Part shown: in pieces, positions 1 to 6,744 of the stretch
Layout of the letters: each line of letters starts with the position of its first letter
Position numbering within the stretch: the stretch's first letter is position 1
Assembly (NCBI GenBank): GCA_903858085.1
Contig: CAIOHJ010000078.1
Location: forward strand, 1 to 20,627
Length of the DNA: 20,627 nt
Reading direction: 5' to 3'
From: an uncultured Chloroflexota bacterium
GTDB taxonomy: Bacteria > Chloroflexota > Anaerolineae > Caldilineales > Caldilineaceae
Program-made: the position numbers and the translations under genes
The notes under the pieces: generated by a model
The model's input: only the letters and a program-made list of their open reading frames with translations
The model's database searches: none
What the model was told of the DNA's origin: nothing

Positions 1-233
1 CCCAGCAACAGCGCCTGTACGTCTGGGGTGTCGCTGACGCAGACGATCACGATATCGCTGGCTGCGGCCACCGCTGCCGGGCTCTCGCCAGCCCGAGCTC
101 CCTCTGCGACCAACCGCTCCATGCGGGCCGCTGTGCGATTCCAGACTGTCAGTGGGTAGCCAGCTTTGAGCAGATTGGCTGCCATGCCCTGCCCCATGAT
201 CCCCAACCCTACAAACCCAATTCGCTCTGTCAT
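1..233 (-). CDS. 3-hydroxyisobutyrate dehydrogenase / tartronate-semialdehyde reductase family protein, N-terminal part
   Basis: The reverse strand from the ATG at 233 encodes 77 residues before the window ends. They open with MTERIGFVGLGIMGQGMAAN, the Rossmann nucleotide-binding signature (GxGxxG-like GLGIMG) of the beta-hydroxyacid dehydrogenase family, followed by the typical LLKAGYPLTVWNRT strand-helix-strand. Known members oxidise or reduce short beta-hydroxyacids with NAD(P); the substrate cannot be told from this fragment. The catalytic Lys lies outside the window. The gene sits 87 bases after clpC on the same strand with no hairpin between them, so co-transcription is possible. An in-frame ATG 33 bases upstream (266) would add 11 charged residues unlike the family. 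The ATG at 233 is preferred because it directly precedes the Rossmann strand and has GGAAAG upstream. Confidence 0.85.
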   Translation of the reverse strand, partial: MTERIGFVGLGIMGQGMAANLLKAGYPLTVWNRTAARMERLVAEGARAGESPAAVAAASDIVIVCVSDTPDVQALLL

Positions 234-263
234 CGTCTTTCCATCGTCTTTCCAGCGTCTTTC
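231..263. repeat. three tandem 11-bp repeats at the start of the dehydrogenase gene
   Basis: On the plus strand the unit CATCGTCTTTC occurs at 231-241 and 242-252, then as CAGCGTCTTTC at 253-263, with a partial fourth copy (CATCTT) at 264-269. Read on the gene's strand, each unit carries GGAAAG, which can act as a Shine-Dalgarno. Copies one, two and the partial fourth also contain ATG (231-233, 242-244, 264-266). The ribosome-binding site and start codon are therefore duplicated. The 11-base period puts the middle ATG out of frame and the outermost one in frame. Confidence 0.8.
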
Positions 264-320
264 CATCTTGTTTCGGTCTGATTTCTACCGAGGCCAGGCT
301 CCCCTGACAGCTTCTGTATC

Positions 321-2843
321 TTACTGGAGCAACATGGCCAGTTCGTCGACAGGATCAACCGACGACGCTCTGGCTTTGTGTTCGGTGATTTCAAAGACAA
401 ACTTTTTGGCGATGCTGCCATCTTCCTCGACCACCTCACGGTAGTCGACCGTGATCGTGTCGCCTACCACATACTTCTCTGAGAGCATGCCTTCGCTGAG
501 TGGGTCCTGGATCTGGTTTTGGATGACACGGCGCAGCGGGCGAGCGCCATATTCGGGGTCATAGCCCGCTTCGGCAATCGCCAGGCGGGCAGCCGCTGTG
601 AGGAGCAACGACATCTCCTGTTCCGCCATCTGTAGACGCAGCGGGCGCAGCTCCAGCTCGACGATCTGGGCGATCTCCTCTTTGCTGAGGCTGCGGAAGA
701 CCATAATTCCATCGAGACGGTTGATGAATTCGGGGCGGAAGGTTTTTTTGAGGGCTTCCATCACCTTGTTTTTCATCTTTTCGTACTCGCTCTCGCGACG
801 TTCATTCTCTGCCTCTTGCGAGATCACAAAACCAAGCCCTTTGGCGCCCTGGATGAGTTTGGCACCGATGTTGCTGGTCATGAGGAGCAGGGTATTGCGG
901 AAATCGACCCGTCTCCCCTTGGCGTCGGAGAGATAGCCATCCTCCATAATCTGCAACAACATGTTGAAGGCTTCTGGGTGCGCCTTTTCGATTTCGTCCA
1001 GCAGGATGACGCTGTACGGGCGTCGTCGCACCGCTTCAGTAAGCTGCCCCCCCTCTTCGTAGCCGACGTAGCCGGGCGGGGCGCCGACCAGCCGACTGAC
1101 ATTGTGGCGTTCCATGAATTCGCTCATGTCCAGCTTGATCAGCGCTTCTTCGCTGCCGAACATGAACTCGGCCAGTGTTTTGGCCAGCAGCGTCTTGCCA
1201 ATGCCGGTCGGGCCCAGGAACATAAAACTGCCGATCGGGCGTTTGGGGTCTTTGAGACCGGTGCGTGCCCGGCGCACCGCTTTGGCAATGGCCTTGATGG
1301 GTTCATCCTGGCCGATGATGCGCTGGTGCATCACCCGTTCCATTTCCAGCAGCCGTTCTCGTTCTTCGCCGGCGATCCGGCTGACCGGCACTCTTGTCCA
1401 CATGGCCACCACTTCAGCGATGTCTTCAGCGGTCACCTTGGGCTGATTGGCGGCCTCATTCCACCCTTCACGCAGCTCGTTGATTCTGGCTTCGAGCTCG
1501 ACCTCTCGGTAACGCAGGTCGATGGCATCGTCGTAGCGCTGGGTGTCCATCGCCTCTTCCTTTTCCTTCTGCAGCTTGCGCAGGCTCATAAAGGTCTCAC
1601 GCAGGTTGGCAGCGTAAGGGGCCTTGTACATGCGCACGCGGCTGCCCGCCTCGTCGATCAGGTCGATCGCTTTGTCAGGCATAAACCGGTCAGGAACATA
1701 GCGGGCTGCCAGATGGGCGGCAGAGTGGAGAGCCTCGTCGGTGATGATCAACTTGTGGTGCTCTTCGTAGCGGGAACGCACCCCCCGCAAGATCTCGATC
1801 GTCTCTTCGATCGAAGGCTCGTCGACCAGGATCGGCTGGAAGCGCCGTTCGAGCGCAGCATCGCTCTCGATATGTTTGCGGTATTCGTCCAATGTCGTAG
1901 CGCCGATCACCTGCAGTTCACCCCGGCTGAGGGCAGGCTTCAGGATATTGGCGGCATCGACGCTGCTCCCGGCAGCTCCTGCGCCCACCAACATGTGGAC
2001 CTCGTCGATAAAAAGGATCGACTGCGAGGTTACGACTTCTTCGATCACCTTTTTCAGCCGCTCTTCAAACTGGCCCCGGTACATGGTGCCTGCCACCAGG
2101 CTGCCGACATCCAGCATCAACAGCCGTTTGTTGAGCAGCGGTTCGGGCACATCGCCGTCGATGATCCGCTGGGCCAGCCCTTCGACGATCGCAGTCTTGC
2201 CGACGCCAGGTTCGCCGATCAGCGCCGGGTTGTTTTTGGTGCGGCGGCTCAAAATTTGGATCACACGTTCGATTTCTGGCTGGCGGCCGACCACCGGGTC
2301 GAGCTTGCCCTCTTCGGCGGCAGCAGTCATGTCGTAGCCGAGCTGGTCGACCAACGGGGTTTTGGACTCTTTTTTCTGTTTGTCCTTGCTCTGGGCCTGG
2401 CTTTGCAGGATGTTGCGCGCTGTCTGGGTTCGCACCCGGTCAAGGTTGATGCCGAGCCCCCGCAACACATTGACGGCAATCCCCTCCCCTTCTCGCACAA
2501 GCCCCAGCAGCAGGTGCTCGGTGCCAATGTAGTGGTGGCCCATCAGACGGGCTTCGTCGACGGCCAGTTCGATCACACGTTTGGTGCGGGGGGCCAATGT
2601 CGGCTTCCCAAACGGAGGGCGTTCTCCCCGTCCGACGGTTCGCTCGACGGCGCGAATGATCTGGACCGGCTCGACACCCAGCTCGCGCAACACCTTGACG
2701 GCCACCCCGTTTTCCTCGCGCACCAATCCCAACAACAGGTGCTCGGTTCCTATGTAGTTGTGGTTGAGCCTGAGCGCTTCTTCCTGCGCCAACGTCAACA
2801 CGCGGCGCGCACGCTTGGTAAAGCGATCTAGTTTGTCAGACAT
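321..2843 (-). CDS. clpC: ATP-dependent Clp protease ATP-binding subunit ClpC (AAA+ unfoldase)
   Basis: This is an 840-residue class I Clp/Hsp100 unfoldase. By family knowledge it forms hexamers that unfold proteins and feed them to ClpP in the cytosol. Two Clp N-domain repeats fill about residues 1-145; both contain GTEHLLLGL. The first AAA domain has Walker A GEPGVGKT at 210-217 and Walker B FIDEVH at 278-283. A UVR-type coiled middle segment lies at about 423-458 and marks ClpC rather than ClpA or ClpB. The second AAA domain has Walker A GPTGIGKT at 544-551, pore loop GYVGYEEGG at 591-599 and Walker B VILLDE at 612-617. Length is usual for ClpC. GAGGAAAG lies 6 bases before the ATG. It has its own promoter at 2993-3021 and a leader of about 140 bases; no CtsR or CIRCE operator was recognised. 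No clpP is in the window. Confidence 0.97.
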   Translation of the reverse strand: MSDKLDRFTKRARRVLTLAQEEALRLNHNYIGTEHLLLGLVREENGVAVKVLRELGVEPVQIIRAVERTVGRGERPPFGKPTLAPRTKRVIELAVDEARLMGHHYIGTEHLLLGLVREGEGIAVNVLRGLGINLDRVRTQTARNILQSQAQSKDKQKKESKTPLVDQLGYDMTAAAEEGKLDPVVGRQPEIERVIQILSRRTKNNPALIGEPGVGKTAIVEGLAQRIIDGDVPEPLLNKRLLMLDVGSLVAGTMYRGQFEERLKKVIEEVVTSQSILFIDEVHMLVGAGAAGSSVDAANILKPALSRGELQVIGATTLDEYRKHIESDAALERRFQPILVDEPSIEETIEILRGVRSRYEEHHKLIITDEALHSAAHLAARYVPDRFMPDKAIDLIDEAGSRVRMYKAPYAANLRETFMSLRKLQKEKEEAMDTQRYDDAIDLRYREVELEARINELREGWNEAANQPKVTAEDIAEVVAMWTRVPVSRIAGEERERLLEMERVMHQRIIGQDEPIKAIAKAVRRARTGLKDPKRPIGSFMFLGPTGIGKTLLAKTLAEFMFGSEEALIKLDMSEFMERHNVSRLVGAPPGYVGYEEGGQLTEAVRRRPYSVILLDEIEKAHPEAFNMLLQIMEDGYLSDAKGRRVDFRNTLLLMTSNIGAKLIQGAKGLGFVISQEAENERRESEYEKMKNKVMEALKKTFRPEFINRLDGIMVFRSLSKEEIAQIVELELRPLRLQMAEQEMSLLLTAAARLAIAEAGYDPEYGARPLRRVIQNQIQDPLSEGMLSEKYVVGDTITVDYREVVEEDGSIAKKFVFEITEHKARASSVDPVDELAMLLQ

Positions 2844-2992
2844 AGCGTTCTTTCCTCATACAACGAATACAGCCAGTCACTTTGGGTAGCATAGCAGAGC
2901 CAGGCAGGGCTCGGCAGTAAGTGCTGTTCCCCTTCATGCCCCTGCTGCCCTTACCAGACAAAACGGGCACCTGTCGTGCGCATGATGGTATC

Positions 2993-3021
2993 ATTGTAAC
3001 GAGCAGTTTGGATCTTGGCAA
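2993..3021 (-). promoter_or_regulatory. sigma70-type promoter for clpC
   Basis: On the minus strand, TTGCCA (3016-3021) and TACAAT (2993-2998) are separated by exactly 17 bases. Predicted transcription start is near 2986, giving a clpC leader of about 140 bases (2844-2986). That leader contains no recognised riboswitch. It does hold a short ATG frame right at the predicted 5' end, starting at 2983 and encoding MRTTGARFVW. Confidence 0.75.
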
Positions 3022-3042
3022 GCAAGTCTCTCGACGATGATT

Positions 3043-3060
3043 GCAGGGTAGAGACCCTGC
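3043..3060. other. small hairpin between S1 gene and clpC
   Basis: GCAGGGT (3043-3049), loop AGAG and ACCCTGC (3054-3060) form a perfect 7-bp stem. It lies just beyond the longer hairpin at 3074-3101 and before the clpC promoter. It may strengthen transcription termination after the S1 gene. There is no U-tract next to it. Confidence 0.55.
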
Positions 3061-3073
3061 CGGTTGACACGAC

Positions 3074-3101
3074 AGAAGGCGCGGGGTTGCCCGCGCCTTC
3101 T
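3074..3101. terminator. probable terminator hairpin downstream of the S1-like gene
   Basis: A perfect 12-bp inverted repeat, AGAAGGCGCGGG (3074-3085) and its complement (3090-3101), closes a 4-base loop. It starts 40 bases downstream of the S1 stop on the minus strand. No run of U follows on that strand; on the plus strand GGTTTTGG follows. It is called a terminator because of stem strength, position between two transcription units, and the promoter for clpC just downstream. Termination efficiency without a U-tract is uncertain. Confidence 0.6.
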
Positions 3102-3141
3102 GGTTTTGGAGTCAACTTTCTGCAGCCGGCAGCTGCCTGGG

Positions 3142-4359
3142 TCAGGCAGCGACCGTTGGGCTCGCAGCCTGGCTGGGCTCCCCGCTCGGGGCAATCTGCC
3201 AGTCTACCTCTGGTTCGGGCAACGCCTGTTTGAGGCTCAACCCGAGCCGCCGTTTGTCGCTCTCGATGCGGATGATCCGCAGCGGGTAGACATCTCCTTC
3301 GCCGACCGCTTCTTTGGGGTGGGCAACACGGCGCTCAGCCAGTTCGCTGATGTGGATCAACCCTTCGATCCCAGTATCGACCAGGCGGGCAAACGCCCCA
3401 AAGTTCACCAGTTTGGTGATCCGTCCCTGGACGATCTGGCCAACCTGGTAGGTGTTGTCAATAATTTCCCAAGGCTGAGGAATCAACCGGCGTAGACTCA
3501 ACCCAATGCGGCGCCGGTCGGCGTCGACGCTCAAAATTTGCACTTTGACCTTTTCACCGACCTTCACCACTTCGCTGGGGTGGGTGACCCGATTCCAGCT
3601 CAGTTCGCTCAGATGGATCAGGCCGTCTGCGCCGCCCAGGTCCACAAAGGCACCGAAATCGGCAATGCTGCTGATCAGCCCTTCCATCACCAGCCCTTCG
3701 CGCAACGTCTCCAACAGTTGATCCTTCTGCTGGCGGCGCCAATCCCGCATTGCCAGCCGTTCCGAGAGGATCAAGCGGTTGCGCTTGCGGTCGATGTCGA
3801 TCACCTTGAGTTTGAGCAGATCCCCCATCAATGGGGCATAACGGGCATCGGCGTCCTCCTCGCTGTTGACCACCGGCGCGCTGGTCAACTGGCTGGCGGG
3901 CACAAAGCCTCGTACCTGCCCAAGGCGCACGATCACCCCTCCCCGGTTGAAGGAATCCACCGGGCACTCGAAGATCTCCTGGCTCTGCATCAGCCCCTCG
4001 GCCCGTTCCCAGTCCTTCTCAGCCAGTGCACGGCTGATACTCAACTGCACATTGCCGTCTCGATCTTCGCGAAGGATGAAGACCGGCACCGAGTCTCCTA
4101 CCGCCAAGGTCTCCAACGACTCGCCGATCCGCTCATACTCACGCCCGGAGACAACCCCTTCCGACTTAAAGCCGATGTCCACTAGAATTTCGTTCGATCG
4201 CTTGTCGACCACGATTCCGGTGCGGATCTCTCCAGAGATCGGCTCTTGCAGAGAACGATCGATCTCATCCAGCAAGGCCGCCATCGGGTGATTCTGGTAA
4301 TCGATCCCTCCAGCCAGCCAGCTCTGTGCAGCACCCGCCATGCTTCGAACTTCACTCAT
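3142..4359 (-). CDS. rpsA: 30S ribosomal protein S1-like RNA-binding protein, four S1 domains
   Basis: A 405-residue protein made of four OB-fold S1 domains at about residues 42-110, 128-201, 221-291 and 307-378. Domains three and four carry the classic signature DFGAFVDL / NFGAFARL followed by GLIHLSEL / GLIHISEL. By family knowledge such proteins help 30S subunits bind mRNA; Gram-negative S1 has six domains, while four-domain forms are common in other phyla. The frame could begin at an ATG at 4416, but the extra 19 residues (rich in H, C and R) look non-coding and would overlap ridA. The ATG at 4359 is chosen because GGAGG lies 12 bases upstream, slightly far. Another in-frame ATG is at 4341. 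It follows ridA by 37 bases and is probably co-transcribed. The tail after residue 380 is low-complexity and acidic/Ala-rich. Confidence 0.88.
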   Translation of the reverse strand: MSEVRSMAGAAQSWLAGGIDYQNHPMAALLDEIDRSLQEPISGEIRTGIVVDKRSNEILVDIGFKSEGVVSGREYERIGESLETLAVGDSVPVFILREDRDGNVQLSISRALAEKDWERAEGLMQSQEIFECPVDSFNRGGVIVRLGQVRGFVPASQLTSAPVVNSEEDADARYAPLMGDLLKLKVIDIDRKRNRLILSERLAMRDWRRQQKDQLLETLREGLVMEGLISSIADFGAFVDLGGADGLIHLSELSWNRVTHPSEVVKVGEKVKVQILSVDADRRRIGLSLRRLIPQPWEIIDNTYQVGQIVQGRITKLVNFGAFARLVDTGIEGLIHISELAERRVAHPKEAVGEGDVYPLRIIRIESDKRRLGLSLKQALPEPEVDWQIAPSGEPSQAASPTVAA

Positions 4360-4396
4360 ACAGCCCAAAATCCTCCGCGAACAAAATATGATTCCA

Positions 4397-4798
4397 TCAC
4401 CCGAGTGGTGATTCATCCAACAATACGATCAACTCGATCTCAACCCGCCCATTTCTGGGCAATGCAGCCACTTGAACTGTGCTGCGCGCTGGCGGTTCGT
4501 GGGTGAAAACCTCCCCGTACAGCCGGTTAACCAGGGCAAAATCGGCCATATCCGCCAGAAAGATGGTCGCTTTGACAACCTGTGCGACCCCAGCGCCCGC
4601 AGCAGCCAGGACTGCCTGCAAATTGGCCAGCACCTGGCGGGTCTGTGCTTCAACACCCTCTGCCAACTGGCCGGTCGCTGGGTCTAACCCCAGCTGGCCA
4701 GACATAAACAGAAACTGACCTGCCCGGATTGCCTGTGAATAGGGGCCCAGCGCGGCAGGCGCGTCGGTTGTGCTGACAACTGTGCGTTTACTCATCAT
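4397..4798 (-). CDS. ridA: RidA family reactive intermediate deaminase
   Basis: A 133-residue member of the YjgF/YER057c/UK114 family. Known RidA proteins are trimers that hydrolyse reactive enamine/imine intermediates released by PLP enzymes such as threonine dehydratase, to 2-ketoacids. The sequence has the usual N-terminal GPYSQAIRAGQFLFMSGQ and the C-terminal PPARSTVQVAALPRNGRVEIE. Arg105 and Glu120 fall at the positions known to bind the carboxylate and activate water in Escherichia coli RidA, so it is likely an active deaminase. It starts with a doubled ATG (4798/4795) and I see no clear Shine-Dalgarno in front. It is expressed from the promoter at 4941-4969 with a leader of about 135 bases, and the S1 gene follows closely. 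Confidence 0.95.
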   Translation of the reverse strand: MMSKRTVVSTTDAPAALGPYSQAIRAGQFLFMSGQLGLDPATGQLAEGVEAQTRQVLANLQAVLAAAGAGVAQVVKATIFLADMADFALVNRLYGEVFTHEPPARSTVQVAALPRNGRVEIELIVLLDESPLG

Positions 4799-4940
4799 GG
4801 TTTTATTGGTTGGTTGTTCAGGATGTGCGCTATTGTGGTATTAGAGGACAACAATTCCAAAGCCGCAGCTGGAATCACAAACTTTTTACTTTTGACAATC
4901 AAACTCGCGTTACCAACTTTCTGTGGAGATATTGTCCAAA

Positions 4941-4969
4941 ATTGTATTCTCTTTTACACGATTCGTCAA
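4941..4969 (-). promoter_or_regulatory. sigma70-type promoter for ridA and the S1-like gene
   Basis: On the minus strand, TTGACG (4964-4969) and TACAAT (4941-4946) have a 17-base spacer: five of six matches to consensus in each hexamer. Predicted start is near 4934. The gap 4799-5015 is visibly richer in A and T than the genes around it. No terminator with a convincing stem was found after mreB in this gap, so some read-through from mreB is possible. Confidence 0.8.
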
Positions 4970-5015
4970 ACCTGCAGCCCTGCCAAACAAAATAAATGGT
5001 TGCAGCCCGCTCTCT

Positions 5016-6041
5016 TCAGTCGGGTACGATCGGCAGGCTGCGGCGCATGATCTCATAATTTTCCAGCGCGCGCCCTGCCCCCAACGCCACGCAGGCGATC
5101 GGGTTTTCGGCCACATAGGCGGGCACCCCTGTCTCCTGGGTCAGCAGCTGGGCAATGTTGCGCAGCTGCGAACTGCCCCCTGTCAGCACCATGCCCCGGT
5201 CGATGATATCGGCAGCCAGTTCAGGGGGGGTCTTCTCCAGCGTGGCACGCACCGTGCTGACCACGGCACGCAGAGGCTCCTGCAATGCCTCAGTCACCTC
5301 CCCGCTGCTGATCTGGATGATTTTGGGGAGACCGGTCACCTGGTCACGGCCCCGCACTTCGGTCAGGCGGTCATCTTCCAGCGGCAGCGCGCTGCCGATC
5401 GCAATTTTGATCTCTTCGGCGCTCTGTTCGCCGATCAGCAGGTTGTACTTCTTGCGCACGTAGTTGACAATGGCCTCGTCGAAACGGTTGCCCCCGATTC
5501 GCACGCTGCTCCAGACCACAATGTCGTACATCGAGGCCACGGCAGCTTCGGTGGTGCCTCCTCCCATGTCCACCACCATGTTGCCAGTCGGCGTTCCGAT
5601 CGGCAGGCCCGCCCCATAGGCCGCGGCCAGCGGTTCTGGGATCAGATAAGCAGCTCCTGCTCCGGCCTGCATGGCAGCATCGTGCACGGCCCGCTCTTCG
5701 ACACTGGTGACCCCGCGCGGGGTGCTGATCATCACCTTGGGGCGAAAAAGAGGGCGCAGAAGCGGGTTGGGGTCTCCCGCCACTGTCTGGATCAGATAGC
5801 GCAGCATCGCTTCGGTGACCACAAAGTCGGCGATCACCCCGTCCCGGATCGGGCGAGCCACCTCGATGCTCTCTGGGGTCCGTCCGAGCATGTCGTACGC
5901 TTCGTGCCCAACAGCCACCATCGTGTTGTCGCGCAGCCGAATTGCAACCACGGACGGCTCGTTCAACACAATGCCCCGTCCCTTGACGTGTACCAGGACG
6001 TTGACAGTCCCCAGATCGATACCAATATGCTTTCCAAACAT
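5016..6041 (-). CDS. mreB: rod shape-determining protein MreB
   Basis: A 341-residue actin-family protein. By family knowledge MreB polymerises under the inner membrane and directs lateral cell-wall synthesis. The ASKHA nucleotide-binding motifs are intact: phosphate-1 GIDLGTVN at 7-14, phosphate-2 VVDMGGGTTE at 156-165 and adenosine LTGGSSQL at 286-293. RPIRDGVIADF and ISTPRGVTSVEERAV are also typical. The open frame runs back to 6170, but those 43 residues have no counterpart in the family and cross the promoter. The ATG at 6041 places MFGKHIGIDLGT at the N-terminus as in known MreB. Its Shine-Dalgarno is weak. No mreC, mreD, rodA or pbp2 gene follows, unlike the usual mreBCD cluster. Expressed from 6123-6150. 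Confidence 0.96.
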   Translation of the reverse strand: MFGKHIGIDLGTVNVLVHVKGRGIVLNEPSVVAIRLRDNTMVAVGHEAYDMLGRTPESIEVARPIRDGVIADFVVTEAMLRYLIQTVAGDPNPLLRPLFRPKVMISTPRGVTSVEERAVHDAAMQAGAGAAYLIPEPLAAAYGAGLPIGTPTGNMVVDMGGGTTEAAVASMYDIVVWSSVRIGGNRFDEAIVNYVRKKYNLLIGEQSAEEIKIAIGSALPLEDDRLTEVRGRDQVTGLPKIIQISSGEVTEALQEPLRAVVSTVRATLEKTPPELAADIIDRGMVLTGGSSQLRNIAQLLTQETGVPAYVAENPIACVALGAGRALENYEIMRRSLPIVPD

Positions 6042-6080
6042 CAGTTCACTTGACCTGCACGCACAACCCACCACACTTTT

Positions 6081-6103
6081 GTCGTTCCCGCTGTTGGGAC
6101 GAC
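6081..6103. other. hairpin in the mreB leader
   Basis: On the minus strand, GTCGT-CCC, loop AACAGC, GGG-A-ACGAC forms an 8-bp stem with one bulged A. It sits about 40 bases upstream of the mreB ATG and about 12 bases after the predicted transcription start. It may stabilise the mRNA or modulate translation. No known riboswitch class was recognised. Confidence 0.45.
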
Positions 6104-6122
6104 ATAAAATTACCCCGGTGTT

Positions 6123-6150
6123 ATTATATGCATTTTCGGAGCTCTGTCGA
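6123..6150 (-). promoter_or_regulatory. promoter for mreB
   Basis: On the minus strand a perfect TATAAT (6123-6128) lies 16 bases after TCGACA (6145-6150), or 17 after TTCGAC. Predicted start is near 6116, giving a leader of about 75 bases. It lies downstream of the atp operon terminator, which makes mreB a separate transcription unit. Confidence 0.8.
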
Positions 6151-6217
6151 ACTCGTGGCCAGCTTCTCAACAGATTCGGGCAGGTCGTCGGTTACCCGGG
6201 GGGAGAGACACCAGCCC

Positions 6218-6258
6218 AACAAAAAGCGGGTTCCAGCTGATGAAGCTCTGGAACCCGC
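6218..6258 (-). terminator. Rho-independent terminator of the ATP synthase operon
   Basis: On the minus strand an 11-bp perfect stem, GCGGGTTCCAG and its complement (plus coordinates 6248-6258 and 6226-6236), with an 11-base loop, is followed directly by TTTTTGTT. A second, smaller hairpin (CTGGCAT-TTG-ATGCCAG, 6266-6282) lies between it and the atpC stop at 6293. It is a textbook intrinsic terminator, about 35 bases downstream of atpC. Confidence 0.93.
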
Positions 6259-6292
6259 CTGCACCCTGGCATTTGATGCCAGCTTGTCGTTC

Positions 6293-6733
6293 TCACCCTT
6301 CCTGGTAGTTCAGCCCGCTAGACGAGCGGCGCCCCTGATGATGGCGTGCAACTTTAAGCCGCAACGAGCTGCGGCGCAGCGAAGCCAGAATCTCTGGCAG
6401 TTTGTGTGGGGGCGGGTTTTCTGCCAGCAGCTGCTGTGCCCGTTCCAGTGCAGCATGGGCACGTGCCTCATCGATCTCTTCGCCAGCTTCTGCGACATCG
6501 GCCAGCACCGTCACCTTGTCGGGCCGCACCTCCACCACGCCCCCGCTCACTGCAAGATAGTCGTTGCCTTCGCGGCGGTGGAGCACGATTTCACCGATAT
6601 CGAGCGTCGACAACAGCGGGGCATGTCCGTGCAAAATGCCCATCTGTCCGTTGCTGCCCGGCAACGTGACCATTTCCGCCTCGCCGCTGTAAAGCCTTCT
6701 GCCGGGGGAGACGATGTCGACCTTGATTGGCAT
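6293..6733 (-). CDS. atpC: F1Fo ATP synthase epsilon subunit
   Basis: A 146-residue epsilon subunit, part of the rotor central stalk at the cytoplasmic face; it couples and inhibits the F1 motor. The N-terminal beta-barrel shows the usual VDIVSPGRRLYSGEAEMVTLPG followed by GQMGILHGHAPLLSTL. The C-terminal helix-turn-helix begins at about residue 85 (EEIDEARAHAALERAQQLL). The last 15 residues form a short basic/Ser-rich extension beyond the common length. AAGGAGC sits 7-8 bases before the ATG and the gene follows atpD by 11 bases. It is the last gene of the atp operon, ahead of the terminator at 6218-6258. Confidence 0.95.
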   Translation of the reverse strand: MPIKVDIVSPGRRLYSGEAEMVTLPGSNGQMGILHGHAPLLSTLDIGEIVLHRREGNDYLAVSGGVVEVRPDKVTVLADVAEAGEEIDEARAHAALERAQQLLAENPPPHKLPEILASLRRSSLRLKVARHHQGRRSSSGLNYQEG

Positions 6734-6744
6734 AGAACTGCTCC

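Noticed and set aside
816..2831. 671-codon open frame on the plus strand
   Set aside because: It lies fully antisense to clpC, whose motifs are intact. Its composition (His, Gln, Asp-rich) is that of a shadow frame in GC-rich DNA.
2836..3021. 61-codon minus-strand frame in the clpC leader
   Set aside because: It covers the clpC promoter and overlaps the clpC start; no Shine-Dalgarno or domain.
2844..3141. Search for tRNA, riboswitch or heat-shock operators (CIRCE, CtsR) ahead of clpC
   Set aside because: No cloverleaf, no TTAGCACTC inverted repeat and no GGTCAAA heptads were found; only the promoter and two hairpins are supported.
4923..6053. 376-codon plus-strand frame
   Set aside because: Antisense to mreB, covers the ridA promoter at its start and has no recognisable domain.
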